Part shown: in pieces, positions 1 to 7,396 of the stretch
Layout of the letters: each line of letters starts with the position of its first letter
Position numbering within the stretch: position 1 is the first letter of the stretch
Assembly (NCBI GenBank): GCA_964244115.1
Contig: CAXTHM010000020.1
Span: forward strand, 1 to 52,675
DNA length: 52,675 bases
Origin: CADCWK01 sp964244115
GTDB lineage: Bacteria > Chloroflexota > Chloroflexia > Thermomicrobiales > UBA6265
Reading direction: 5' to 3'
Made by a program: the position numbers and the translations under genes
The notes under the pieces: generated by a model
Databases searched by the model: none
What the model was told of the DNA's origin: nothing
The model's input: only the letters and a program-made list of their open reading frames with translations

Positions 1-5
1 CGCTG

Positions 6-26
6 GGGGGAGAGGTCTGCTCCGCC
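6..26 (+). repeat. Dispersed intergenic repeat, tail copy
   Basis: GGGGGAGAGGTCTGCTCCGC plus a final C. The same 21 bases occur exactly at 7226-7246 and with one mismatch at 12415-12435, always outside genes. The window probably starts inside the element, since the CTCCCCTCTC-type head seen in the other copies would lie further left. Confidence 0.7.
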
Positions 27-235
27 GTCAGGCACATCGACTGATATCCGCTCTATCCGCTCTAACGGGTCGGGTCGGGTCGGGGAGCGGGGGGAGCGGA
101 GGCCGCGGAGGTCGTCGCGTGGCCCTTCCCCCGGCGTCGTCAGTCCACGGTCCCGTTGCGTCATCGGGCTCGTGCGAGTGATGGATGGATTATGAGGGGA
201 GCACCCGCTCGCGGGGACCATCCGCACCCTGAACC

Positions 236-284
236 GGACGCGGCAACGGCCGGGAGCAACGCGCTCCCGGCCGTTGCCGCGTCC
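236..284 (-). terminator. Stem-loop terminator, 22-bp perfect stem
   Basis: The arms 236-257 and 263-284 are perfect reverse complements with a 5-nt loop. They begin about 45 nt past the stop of the minus-strand gene ending at 330. There is no T-tract on either strand, as for every other strong gene-end hairpin in this window, so termination is inferred from position and stem strength. Confidence 0.6.
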
Positions 285-329
285 TGAGTTGGCCAATCAG
301 CGCGATATCGGAGACACGCGGACCGCCGG

Positions 330-1304
330 TCAGGCGCTCGGGTCGCCGAGGTTGATGAAGAGGTCGTAGTCCGGCGAGAAGAAGATCCCGGTGATCTCGG
401 CGTCCTCCGGCACGGTGAAGAAGATCGTCCCGCCGCCGCGCTCACCGCCGCGGAGCCGCGTCGACTCCAGCGCCTCGACGTCGCTGTCCTCGGCTGGCGT
501 CGCGTAGCCGTAGGTGATCTGGAAGCCGTCGGCGGTCACGAGCGAGAACGATTCGGGGCCGATGTCGATCCCATCGTTGGTGACGAGGTTCTCCACGTCG
601 ACCGTGACGGCGACGATCCGGTCACCCCGCTCCGGTGTGCTGAACTCGTCGTAGTCCTCGAACGGGTCCAGGTAGTCGGTCACGCTGACCGCGGCGTACT
701 CGTCGCCGTCGACGTCGTAGGCGGTGACCACGTCGCCGAGGTCCGGGCTGACGGCCGCATTGACGCCGGCCAGCAGTGTGAACTGCCCGTAGGCGGTGTA
801 GTAGATGCCGGCGATCTCGGCATCCTGGGGCAGCGTGTAGAACAGGTAGCCGGAGGCGCTCTCGTTCCCGAGGATCGAGTCGCTCGGGAACTCTTCGATG
901 CCGGCGTCCTCCGACACGCTGATGTAGCTGTACTCGAACAGGAGCCCCTCGGTCGTCAGGACGGAGAGTTCGTAGATCGGCGGGTCGATCGAGTCATTCG
1001 GGATCAAATTGGTGATCGTGTACTCGACCGCGACGTAACGGGTGCCGCGCTCCGGTGCGGAGAAGTCGTCGTAGTCCTCGAACGGGTCGACGATCGTGTC
1101 GACGGTGACCGTCGCGATCTCGTCCAGCGTGTCGCCGTCGAAGACGGTGACATCGTCACCGACGACCGGGCCGGAGCCGGGGGCCGGCGTTCCGGCGCCC
1201 GGGGTCGAGTCGCCCTGGCCCAGTGCCGGGCTCGCGCCGGCGACGGACAGGCTGAGGAGCAGCGCGAGCGACAGCAGCCGGACCGACCGAATCAGATGGG
1301 ACAT
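330..1304 (-). CDS. Secreted two-domain protein, paralogue 1 (DUF4352-like fold suspected)
   Basis: A 324-residue exported protein of unknown function. Residues 1-29 form a signal peptide (basic MSHLIR start, hydrophobic core, cleavage near ALG-QG), followed by a low-complexity linker rich in T, P, A and G. Two homologous units of about 130 residues follow. Each starts with a D-G-D/D-V-D element, then 'DPFEDYD-FS-PERG' and a beta-rich stretch 'R-VAV-', and each ends in 'TLPQDAEIAGIYY' or 'TVPEDAEITGIFF'. This resembles immunoglobulin-like DUF4352 (telokin-like) extracellular domains, but that is a pattern impression. The start is ATG with GGAG 7 nt upstream. The gene lies in tandem with a clear paralogue at 1659-2642, and each copy is followed by its own stem-loop, so they are probably separate transcripts. 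Confidence 0.85.
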   Translation of the reverse strand: MSHLIRSVRLLSLALLLSLSVAGASPALGQGDSTPGAGTPAPGSGPVVGDDVTVFDGDTLDEIATVTVDTIVDPFEDYDDFSAPERGTRYVAVEYTITNLIPNDSIDPPIYELSVLTTEGLLFEYSYISVSEDAGIEEFPSDSILGNESASGYLFYTLPQDAEIAGIYYTAYGQFTLLAGVNAAVSPDLGDVVTAYDVDGDEYAAVSVTDYLDPFEDYDEFSTPERGDRIVAVTVDVENLVTNDGIDIGPESFSLVTADGFQITYGYATPAEDSDVEALESTRLRGGERGGGTIFFTVPEDAEITGIFFSPDYDLFINLGDPSA

Positions 1305-1658
1305 CGCAATCTCCGATCACCATGACCCGCGGGTCATGTGGATAGCCGGGTCAGGGTCGGGCGGCGCATGCCCTCTTGGCTCCCGGACGACAGGCACGAT
1401 GGGACCTTTCGATGCGTCGAGCTTACGCCCGGTCGGGCCGAACCTCAAGAGGTCCGCCCCGGTTCATTCCCGACATCGAATCCGGCCCCGGACGCCCACC
1501 GCGAAGACATCGGTTCGGGCTGGAACGGTTCCATCCGTGCAACCGGCCGGCGGCCGGGGCTCGTCCACCCAGACCGGAAAGCGGGACCGGCGCCGGAGGG
1601 TCATCGCCCCCAGCGCCGGTCCCGCTTTCGTTGCCGTCAGTCATGTGCGCCGTCGCCG
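1305..1658. other. Intergenic between the two paralogues
   Basis: No gene is seen in these 354 bases. The stretch carries the gene-end stem-loop of the right-hand paralogue (1577-1629) and presumably the minus-strand promoter of the left-hand one. No clear -35/-10 pair was found. Confidence 0.5.
1577..1629 (-). terminator. Stem-loop terminator, 17-bp stem
   Basis: The arms 1577-1593 and 1613-1629 are perfect reverse complements with a 19-nt loop. They lie 30 nt past the stop of the minus-strand gene ending at 1659. No T-tract is present. Confidence 0.6.
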
Positions 1659-2642
1659 TTAGGCGTTCGGGTTGCCGATGTTGACGACGATGCCGGCGTC
1701 CGGGGAGAAGATGATGCCCGAGACCTCGGTCTCCTCCGGCAGCACGAAGAAGATCGTGCCCTCGGCAGAGTCGCCACCGCCGATGCGGCCATCCTCGAGG
1801 ACGTCCACGTCGCTGTCCTCGCTCGGCTCGACGCCGTAGGCGGTGCCGTAGATGATGCCCTCGCCGGTCAGGATCTGGAACTGGTTCGGGCCGAAGTCGA
1901 TCCCGTCGTTGGTGATGAGGTTCTCGCCCGAGACCGTGACCGCGATGATGCGCTCACCGGCGGAGGGGGCGGAGTACTCGCCGTAGTCCTCGAACGGGTC
2001 CTGGTAATCGGTGATCGAGAGGGCGGCGTACTCCTCGCCCTCGAGGGTGTAGGCTGTGACCTCGTCGCCGACGGCCGGGGAGGCGCTGCCGCTGACATCG
2101 GCGAGCAGGGTGTAGTAGCCGTAGGCGTTGTAGTAGAAGCCACCGATCTCGACGCCATCCGGCAGCTGGAAGAAGAGCGTGCCCGTCACACTCTCGCCGC
2201 CGAGGATCTCGTCGGTGGTCAGCTCCTCGACATCGGAGTCATCGGCCAGCGACAGGTACGCCTGCGCGATCAGCAGCCCCTGATCGGTCCCGAGGCTGAG
2301 GGAGTAGGCCGGCGAATCGATCGAATCGTTCTCGACCAGGTTCTCGACCATGTACTCGACCGCGATGAAGCGGGTGCCGCGCTCGGGCGCGGAGTATTCC
2401 GAGTACTCCTCGAACGGGTCGGTGACGCCCTCGACGGTGATGGTGGCGATCTCCTCGCCGGTCTCGCTGTCGTAGATGGGCACCGCGTCGCCGACGACGG
2501 GCGTGTCGCTGCCGGCCGCGGGGGTGCCGTTGGGCGAACCGGCACCGGGCGTGGCGTCGTCCTGGGCCAGGGTCGTGGTGGCCGTCCCGACGGTCAGCAG
2601 GGACGCCAGCGCGATCGCGCTCAGGCGTTGCAGCATCGACAT
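1659..2642 (-). CDS. Secreted two-domain protein, paralogue 2 (DUF4352-like fold suspected)
   Basis: A 327-residue exported protein, clearly homologous to the protein at 330-1304: same signal peptide plus T/P/G-rich linker (ending near residue 48), same pair of beta-rich units, same 'DPFE-Y-YSAPERGTRF-AVEY' signature. The units end in 'QLPDGVEIGGFYYNAYG' and 'VLPEETEVSGIIFSPDAG'. Start ATG at 2642 is preceded by GAAGGATG, a good ribosome binding site. A 12-bp hairpin (2664-2693) sits in the leader. The duplication is recent enough to be obvious by eye but old enough for many substitutions. No enzyme motif is visible; an extracellular binding or adhesion role is only a guess. Confidence 0.85.
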   Translation of the reverse strand: MSMLQRLSAIALASLLTVGTATTTLAQDDATPGAGSPNGTPAAGSDTPVVGDAVPIYDSETGEEIATITVEGVTDPFEEYSEYSAPERGTRFIAVEYMVENLVENDSIDSPAYSLSLGTDQGLLIAQAYLSLADDSDVEELTTDEILGGESVTGTLFFQLPDGVEIGGFYYNAYGYYTLLADVSGSASPAVGDEVTAYTLEGEEYAALSITDYQDPFEDYGEYSAPSAGERIIAVTVSGENLITNDGIDFGPNQFQILTGEGIIYGTAYGVEPSEDSDVDVLEDGRIGGGDSAEGTIFFVLPEETEVSGIIFSPDAGIVVNIGNPNA

Positions 2643-2663
2643 GTCTCATCCTTCATGAAGTGC

Positions 2664-2693
2664 GAACGGACGCCGTCTGTCCGGCGTCCGTTC
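2664..2693 (-). other. Leader hairpin upstream of paralogue 2
   Basis: The arms 2664-2675 and 2682-2693 are perfect reverse complements (12 bp, 6-nt loop). They begin 22 nt upstream of the ATG at 2642. This could be a binding site or an mRNA-stabilising 5' stem. Confidence 0.45.
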
Positions 2694-2881
2694 CGGTGGG
2701 CAGCCACCCACCGGGATCGGTCGCGGCGCGGTGGGTTCCGCGCCATCGATGATCCTACTCTTTCGAAGATGGCCCTGTCGATTCGGCGTCTCCGATTATT
2801 CGAGAGAAAACACGAGTGCGGGAACCGAAAGGACCTCCCCTTCGACGTGAGTCGCAAGGATCGCAACCCCTGGCAGCCGGC

Positions 2882-3811
2882 TCAGCCGATCCCCGGACCC
2901 CAGGCGTCCAGCCAGAACGGGTTCGTCCAGGCGCGCTTGCCCTGCTCATCGATGACGGTGACGCGGCAGGACTCGCCGGCGAACGCCTCCAGCGGGAAAC
3001 TGGCCTCCGTGATCGTCTGGCCGTCTTCGGCGAACAGATACTTGTTCAGCGGCGGACGCCCGCCGGCATGGATCGACGCCACCGGCGAGCAGCGCACGGT
3101 GATCCGGTCGTCCTCGATCCCGACGTGCTCGATCGTCGGCCCCTGCGAGCTGTAGAACTGGCCGTCCTTGAGCGCCTCCAGGAGGGCTTCGGGTGTCTGC
3201 TCCGCGGCCCGGACCATCACCCAGCCGCCGAAGTGGTCCGGCCGGCCGTTGAAGTGGGCGTCGTCGGCGGCGTAGGCGAGGATCCGGCGGCCCTCAATCG
3301 TCAGGAGGTCGGCCATGTACCAGCCGTCGCCCCGGTCGGCGTCAGCCAGGTGGCCGGTGTTGAAGATCTCGATTGCGTGGGCGTCCTCGATCGACTCGAC
3401 ATCCCGCATCTTGACGCCGTACCAGGCGGGATGGGCGATCCCGACGAAGGCCCCGGCGGCGATCGCCCGGGCGGCGAGTTCAGCCCCGCTCTCCTGATCC
3501 CCGGTCGGCGGGAACCCCAGCGGCAGCCCGACGGCGACGATGTGCCAGGGCTGGCCATTGTCCAGGGCCGGGGCGTGCAGCTCGGCGCCGAAGATCGTCG
3601 TGAAGCCGTCCGTCCGGAACGCGCTCGTGTCGCTGACCGGGAAGCCGTAGCGCTCGGTGAAGTGGTCGGTCAGGGCGATGAAGTCGTAGCCCTCGTCCCG
3701 GTAGGCCGCGATGATCTCGGCCGGGCTGAGCCGGCCGTCCGAGTTGGTCGAGTGACAGTGGATGTTACCGCGGTAGAACGTCCCGCTCCCGTCGAATGGC
3801 AGCCCGAACAC
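2882..3811 (-). CDS. PHP-domain metallohydrolase (CehA/McbA type)
   Basis: A 309-residue cytoplasmic protein with a PHP (polymerase and histidinol phosphatase) metal-dependent hydrolase domain. The N-terminal motif NIHCHSTNSDG supplies H18, H20 and D25, followed by 'YDFIALTDHF' with H50, the usual order of metal ligands. A later 'IAHPAWY' and 'AYAADDAHFNG' supply further His/Asp. The last 60 residues look like a beta domain. PHP proteins of this group hydrolyse phosphoesters or carbamates; the substrate cannot be told from sequence. The start is GTG at 3811, chosen because AAGGAG lies 5 nt upstream. It stands alone, between the secreted paralogues and the AbiE pair. Confidence 0.85.
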   Translation of the reverse strand: MFGLPFDGSGTFYRGNIHCHSTNSDGRLSPAEIIAAYRDEGYDFIALTDHFTERYGFPVSDTSAFRTDGFTTIFGAELHAPALDNGQPWHIVAVGLPLGFPPTGDQESGAELAARAIAAGAFVGIAHPAWYGVKMRDVESIEDAHAIEIFNTGHLADADRGDGWYMADLLTIEGRRILAYAADDAHFNGRPDHFGGWVMVRAAEQTPEALLEALKDGQFYSSQGPTIEHVGIEDDRITVRCSPVASIHAGGRPPLNKYLFAEDGQTITEASFPLEAFAGESCRVTVIDEQGKRAWTNPFWLDAWGPGIG

Positions 3812-3974
3812 GCGTACTCCTTGGGTGGATGGGGATTCGACCCGACGACGTCGGATCAGGCCGGCTGCGTCCGACGACCCTCATGAGGGAGTCCGCCGCA
3901 CAGACGGGGCCGTTAGCGGAATGGACGGTACACGGTCGCCGCATTCCGGGCAAATGTTGACCAATCGTGATCCG

Positions 3975-4868
3975 TCAGCCGTCGGGGATCGGCAGAGCGT
4001 CCACGAACCGCAGCAGCGCACGCATCGCCTGTTCGAACGGGATGAACAGGACCCGTGTCGTCGCTTCGAGGTCGTCGTATCCCTCCTGTGTCAGTCGGGC
4101 GATGTCGGGGGCGTGGAACGCCGCTCGGGAGACTGGGACGTCTCGCGCGGCGGCCTTGACGAGCAGGAACCTGGCGACGGTGACCGGGTCCGGTGGCTGC
4201 TCGCTCCTCAGGGTGACGGCGATGTCGAGCAGGTCCTGTGGGCGCTCCCGTCTCCGGATCGGCTGCTGCAACAGGGCCCGGAGCTTCTCGCTGACGATCT
4301 CTTCGAGCGTGGAGATGCGGATCGTGCCGAACCCCGGTCCGAGCGACAGACGAGTCGACGCACAGACGGGTTCGTTGATGCTGATGTCCACGTCGATGGT
4401 CTGGGCGATCCGGACGCCCCGCCGGGCTCGCTCGATCACGGCTCGCTGATCGGGCAAGGCGTAGCCAATGCTGACCGCGAAGGTGACGAATGTTCGGTCG
4501 GGCCCGGGCGGGTTCTGCCGGACGCGCTGGACGACGAGCGCCATGCCCATCCGAGCGGCGATCAGCCGGCAGCCCGAGCTCATCCAGCGCTCGATCTCCA
4601 CTGCCAGGATGTCCGGCTCAGTCGTCGCGCGATCCAGGGTGAAGTCGAGGTCCAGCGTGCTCCGGTTGGGCTGCAGGACGAAGTCCAGCGCATTCCCGCC
4701 CTTGAAGACCAGCATCTCGCCGAGCGTCGGACTATTGGCGACCGCGGCCAGCACGACGAGCTGGGCATAGCGACGCCGGGCCTCGCCCGCGGGGATGCCG
4801 CGCTCGTTCGCCCACCGAGCTATTCCCGTGAATGTCACGGGGAATGACCCGGTTGCCATCTCGATCAT
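3975..4868 (-). CDS. abiEii: AbiEii-family nucleotidyltransferase toxin
   Basis: Toxin of an AbiE-type (type IV) toxin-antitoxin and abortive-infection system; family members are DUF1814 nucleotidyltransferases. Visible motifs: 'LVFKGGNAL' (about residues 53-61) with the DLDF acidic pair (73-76), the nucleotidyltransferase motif I, and 'SEKLRALLQQPIRRRERPQD' in the second half, matching the conserved Lys/Arg-rich motif of the family. I chose the ATG at 4868, which shares one base with the antitoxin stop (TGATG) and has GAGGA about 10 nt upstream; this gives 297 residues and strict translational coupling. A longer start at 4919 (314 residues) is possible. The antitoxin lies immediately upstream in the same operon. 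No other phage-defence gene is nearby. Confidence 0.85.
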   Translation of the reverse strand: MIEMATGSFPVTFTGIARWANERGIPAGEARRRYAQLVVLAAVANSPTLGEMLVFKGGNALDFVLQPNRSTLDLDFTLDRATTEPDILAVEIERWMSSGCRLIAARMGMALVVQRVRQNPPGPDRTFVTFAVSIGYALPDQRAVIERARRGVRIAQTIDVDISINEPVCASTRLSLGPGFGTIRISTLEEIVSEKLRALLQQPIRRRERPQDLLDIAVTLRSEQPPDPVTVARFLLVKAAARDVPVSRAAFHAPDIARLTQEGYDDLEATTRVLFIPFEQAMRALLRFVDALPIPDG

Positions 4869-5791
4869 CAGACCGGGTCCTCGAGTGGAGAGGTCGAGGC
4901 GTTGATCGAGAGATTCCATCGCTCATCGAATGACGAGGAGAATGGCTCGGAACCGATCAGCCGGCTCGATCCGCCACGGTGCGCCTTCTGCTGCCAGCGG
5001 GCGAGCGCCGGGTGCGCGAAGCCCAGCCGGTCGAGAACGAACCCGGCTCGCTGACGGAGGACCTGGATGTCGTATCGCTCGACCTGGTCGGTCAGGCTGT
5101 CGAGATTCGCCATCGGGACGCCGATCGCCCAGGCACGAAGCACGTTGGCCACGCCGCCGGAGAGGTCTGGCGACTGCAAGGCGTCAACCAGCGTTCGTTC
5201 CGGCGTGGTGACACGGATTCGGGCACCGTGGGGCTGGTACTCGAGGAAGCCATTGAAGCGAGCCGGGTCGATGGTGCTCCAGCGGACCCGTGTCCGGAGG
5301 ACGGTCTCGGGACGCCGTCGGGCCGACGGGAGCGACATTTTCTCCCAGTCGGACGGATCGGTGTCTATGGGCAGGAGATCGCCCGGCGTCGCGCGGGGCA
5401 CAGACGCCGTCAGAAACGTCGGCTGCTGCTCGGTCAGCCCGTGAAAGACGAGGGCCGAGAAGTGACTGATGACGGCGAAGGGATTCGCTTCGAGGAGGAT
5501 CTCGTGCTCGTCCAGTGGTCCTGTCCGGGCGAATGGGATGGTGACCTCGAAGAGGCCGGGGAGCCGCGGGATCTGGGCGATCTCTCCGCGCGTCTGCATC
5601 GTGCGCAGAAGTGGGCGCATGTCCGCGGGAGCGTCCGGGAGGCGATCCCACCGACGATCGGAGCGAGGCGTGTCGAACGTCGCCCGTCTGAGGAGGACGA
5701 AGGCGCGCCACTGGGACAGGACGCGCCGCTGCTGGTTCGCCAGTTCCCGCAGGATCGCGTCACCCGCTGTGCGACGCGTCCCGGAGGTCAT
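4868..5791 (-). CDS. abiEi: AbiEi-family antitoxin and autorepressor
   Basis: A 307-residue protein directly upstream of, and coupled to, the AbiEii toxin. In the family, AbiEi neutralises the toxin and represses its own promoter by binding inverted repeats through an N-terminal winged helix. Here residues 1-90 are helical and basic, followed by 'NPFAVISHFSALVFHGL' and, about residue 203, 'TTPERTLVDALQSPDLSGG', a signature of AbiEi-type C-terminal domains. The N-terminal half is divergent, so the assignment rests on that signature plus gene order. Start ATG at 5789-5791 is preceded by GGATACAAGG. A perfect palindrome (5802-5844) begins 10 nt upstream of the start, fitting autoregulation. Confidence 0.75.
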   Translation of the reverse strand: MTSGTRRTAGDAILRELANQQRRVLSQWRAFVLLRRATFDTPRSDRRWDRLPDAPADMRPLLRTMQTRGEIAQIPRLPGLFEVTIPFARTGPLDEHEILLEANPFAVISHFSALVFHGLTEQQPTFLTASVPRATPGDLLPIDTDPSDWEKMSLPSARRRPETVLRTRVRWSTIDPARFNGFLEYQPHGARIRVTTPERTLVDALQSPDLSGGVANVLRAWAIGVPMANLDSLTDQVERYDIQVLRQRAGFVLDRLGFAHPALARWQQKAHRGGSSRLIGSEPFSSSFDERWNLSINASTSPLEDPV

Positions 5792-5801
5792 CCTTGTATC
5801 C

Positions 5802-5844
5802 TTAGTGGGTACGCTGCGTCCTTAGGACGCAGCGTACCCACTAA
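5802..5844. promoter_or_regulatory. Perfect 20-bp-arm palindrome, candidate AbiEi operator
   Basis: The left arm TTAGTGGGTACGCTGCGTCC (5802-5821) and right arm (5825-5844) are exact reverse complements around a 3-nt TTA centre. It begins 10 nt upstream of the abiEi ATG. AbiEi proteins are known to autorepress through inverted repeats in their promoter, so an operator is the simplest reading. A hairpin in the antitoxin mRNA leader is the alternative. The next bases (CTAAatgacgATTAG, 5841-5855) add a small second inverted repeat. Confidence 0.6.
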
Positions 5845-5941
5845 ATGACGATTAGTCAAGTCCCTGAGTTTGGAATGCTCCCATCCTGAAGGGAACTCTG
5901 TCGACCGGTTGGACAACGAGTGGCAATCAGGGAGATACAGG

Positions 5942-6394
5942 ATGTCGATCACGATCCGGCCGGCCATCCGGGACGACATCGCGGCGATCGTCGCCCTCTA
6001 CGCCGACGACATCCTCGGCGCGGCGCGAGAGACGCCGGATGACCTCACCCCGTACGAGGCGGCCTTCGACCGGCTGGCGGCGACCGATGGCGTCACGACC
6101 GTCCTGGTCGCGGAGCGGGCGGGCCTGATCGTCGGGACGATGCAGCTGACCATCCTGCCCGGTCTGTCGCACCGCGGGTCGAACCGGGCGCAGCTGGAGG
6201 CGGTCCGGGTCGCGGCGGCCGGGCGCGGCGGCGGGATCGGGACGGAGATGGTCCGCTGGGCGATCGCCGAGGCCCGCCGGAGGGGCTGCGGGATGATCGA
6301 GCTGACCTCCAACCGGCAACGAACCGATGCCGCCCGGTTCTACGAGCGCCTCGGCTTCACGCCGTCCCACACCGGCTTCAAGCAGACGCTCTGA
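5942..6394 (+). CDS. GNAT-family N-acetyltransferase
   Basis: A 150-residue acetyl-CoA-dependent acetyltransferase of the GNAT fold. 'MSITIRPAIRDDIAAIVALY' is the standard first strand and helix. Motif A occurs as 'EAVRVAAAGRGGGIGTEMVRWAIAEARRRG', with the acetyl-CoA pyrophosphate loop G-R-G-G-G-I-G, and motif B as 'DAARFYERLGFTP-HTGFK'. The acyl acceptor cannot be predicted. I chose ATG 5942 over an in-frame ATG at 5870 because GGGAG lies 7 nt upstream and the protein then begins exactly at the family start. The gene is divergent from abiEi. Confidence 0.9.
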   Translation: MSITIRPAIRDDIAAIVALYADDILGAARETPDDLTPYEAAFDRLAATDGVTTVLVAERAGLIVGTMQLTILPGLSHRGSNRAQLEAVRVAAAGRGGGIGTEMVRWAIAEARRRGCGMIELTSNRQRTDAARFYERLGFTPSHTGFKQTL

Positions 6395-6533
6395 GCGCCT
6401 CCCGAAGACCGGTGTGTCGCTCGGAGACGTTGACGAGGGCCAGAAGGGACGGGATGCTTCCCGGGGAGACGGATCGTCGGAACGCAGCATGGCCCCAGGC
6501 AGGGGCCGTGCGCAACCACAGGGAAGAGCGAAG

Positions 6534-6974
6534 ATGCCATTGACCGGTGAGTACGAACCGAGTCCGTCCGACTGGGCCCGCGAGCAGGCGGAACTCTACG
6601 AATCGTCCGGCGGCACCCAGGGGACCGAGCTGCGCGGGATGCCGGTGATCCTGTTGACGACGGTCGGCGCGAGGTCCGGCAAGCTGCGCAAGACGCCGCT
6701 GATGCGGGTCGAGCATGGCGGCGAGTACGCCGTCGTGGCGTCGCTGGGCGGTGCCCCGAAGCACCCGGTCTGGTATTACAACATCGTCAGGGAGCCGCAC
6801 GTCGAGCTCCAGGACGGCCCGGACAAGGCCGACTACCGGGCCCGCGAGGTCACCGGCGAGGAGAAGGCCATCTGGTGGGAGCGCTCCGTCGCCGCCTACC
6901 CGGACTACGCCGACTACCAGACGAAGACCGACCGCGAGATTCCCGTCTTCGTCCTGACCCGGATGGAGAGCTGA
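6534..6974 (+). CDS. Deazaflavin (F420)-dependent nitroreductase-family protein (Ddn-like)
   Basis: A 146-residue protein of the split beta-barrel Ddn/F420H2-dependent reductase family. Typical segments: 'SGGTQGTELRGMPVILLTTVGARSGKLRKTPLMRV' (cofactor-binding strand and the GARSGK turn), 'YAVVASLGGAPKHPVWYYNI' and 'VPVFVLTR'-like ending 'IPVFVLTRMES'. Members reduce nitroaromatics, quinones or other acceptors using F420H2. Start ATG 6534 has GGGAAGAG upstream; a longer frame exists but would overlap the acetyltransferase gene. Together with the luciferase-like oxidoreductase at 12682 and the second family member at the right edge, it implies that the host makes coenzyme F420. Confidence 0.85.
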   Translation: MPLTGEYEPSPSDWAREQAELYESSGGTQGTELRGMPVILLTTVGARSGKLRKTPLMRVEHGGEYAVVASLGGAPKHPVWYYNIVREPHVELQDGPDKADYRAREVTGEEKAIWWERSVAAYPDYADYQTKTDREIPVFVLTRMES

Positions 6975-7158
6975 ACCGGGTCGACCGGGTCGAGGCCGTC
7001 TGTTCGCTAGGACGATCCCGATGGTCCCGGCTTTCGCCGGGGCTCGCGAACCGACTCCTAGAACCGACGGGAGCCGGCGGAGCTGCGCTTGACCGCCAGG
7101 GGACGCTCCGGGTCGACCAGAACGTGGCGATCTCGCCTGATACCGAATCCGGTAAAGA

Positions 7159-7246
7159 CTCCCCTCTCTGGGCGGTGAGGAGCCGCCTTTGGCGAATGAG
7201 CGACGAGCCGAGCCGGAGAGGGGTCGGGGGAGAGGTCTGCTCCGCC
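7159..7246 (+). repeat. Dispersed intergenic repeat, full copy (about 88 bp)
   Basis: The head CTCCCCTCTCTGGGC (7159-7173) matches 12333-12347 and 23373-23387 in 14 of 15 bases. The tail 7226-7246 is identical to 6-26. The middle differs in length and sequence between copies. The head (CCCTCTC) and GGAGAGGGG before the tail can pair, so the element can fold. Confidence 0.7.
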
Positions 7247-7300
7247 ACCGACCGGCTTCGGGTGAATGACGGCTCCTCAACCGGATTCCGTATGAGAACG

Positions 7301-7338
7301 GACGAGGGGCCGGAGCGAAACCGCTCCGGCCCCTCGTC
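7301..7338 (-). terminator. Stem-loop terminator, 16-bp stem
   Basis: The arms 7301-7316 and 7323-7338 are perfect reverse complements with a GAAACC loop. They lie 59 nt beyond the Mn-catalase stop on the minus strand and could serve both convergent transcripts. No T-tract. Confidence 0.65.
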
Positions 7339-7396
7339 GTGGGTGGGACATCGTGGGTGAGCCGTCTGCCCGGATGAGACGGGCGCGACGTGACAC

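Larger units (their letters stand above)
1..329. other. Intergenic stretch, no gene seen
   Basis: No convincing coding frame is visible. The stretch holds the tail of a dispersed repeat (6-26), a short CGGGT tandem run (66-80) and a 22-bp perfect stem-loop (236-284) that probably ends the minus-strand gene to the right. Confidence 0.6.
6975..7396. other. Intergenic with repeat and terminator
   Basis: No gene is seen in this 422-base stretch between convergent genes. It holds one complete copy of the dispersed repeat (7159-7246) and the stem-loop ending the Mn-catalase gene (7301-7338). Confidence 0.6.

Noticed and set aside
3975..5791. Reading the AbiE pair as part of a phage-defence island
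   Set aside because: Neighbours are a PHP hydrolase, an acetyltransferase and a nitroreductase; no other defence or mobile gene is present.
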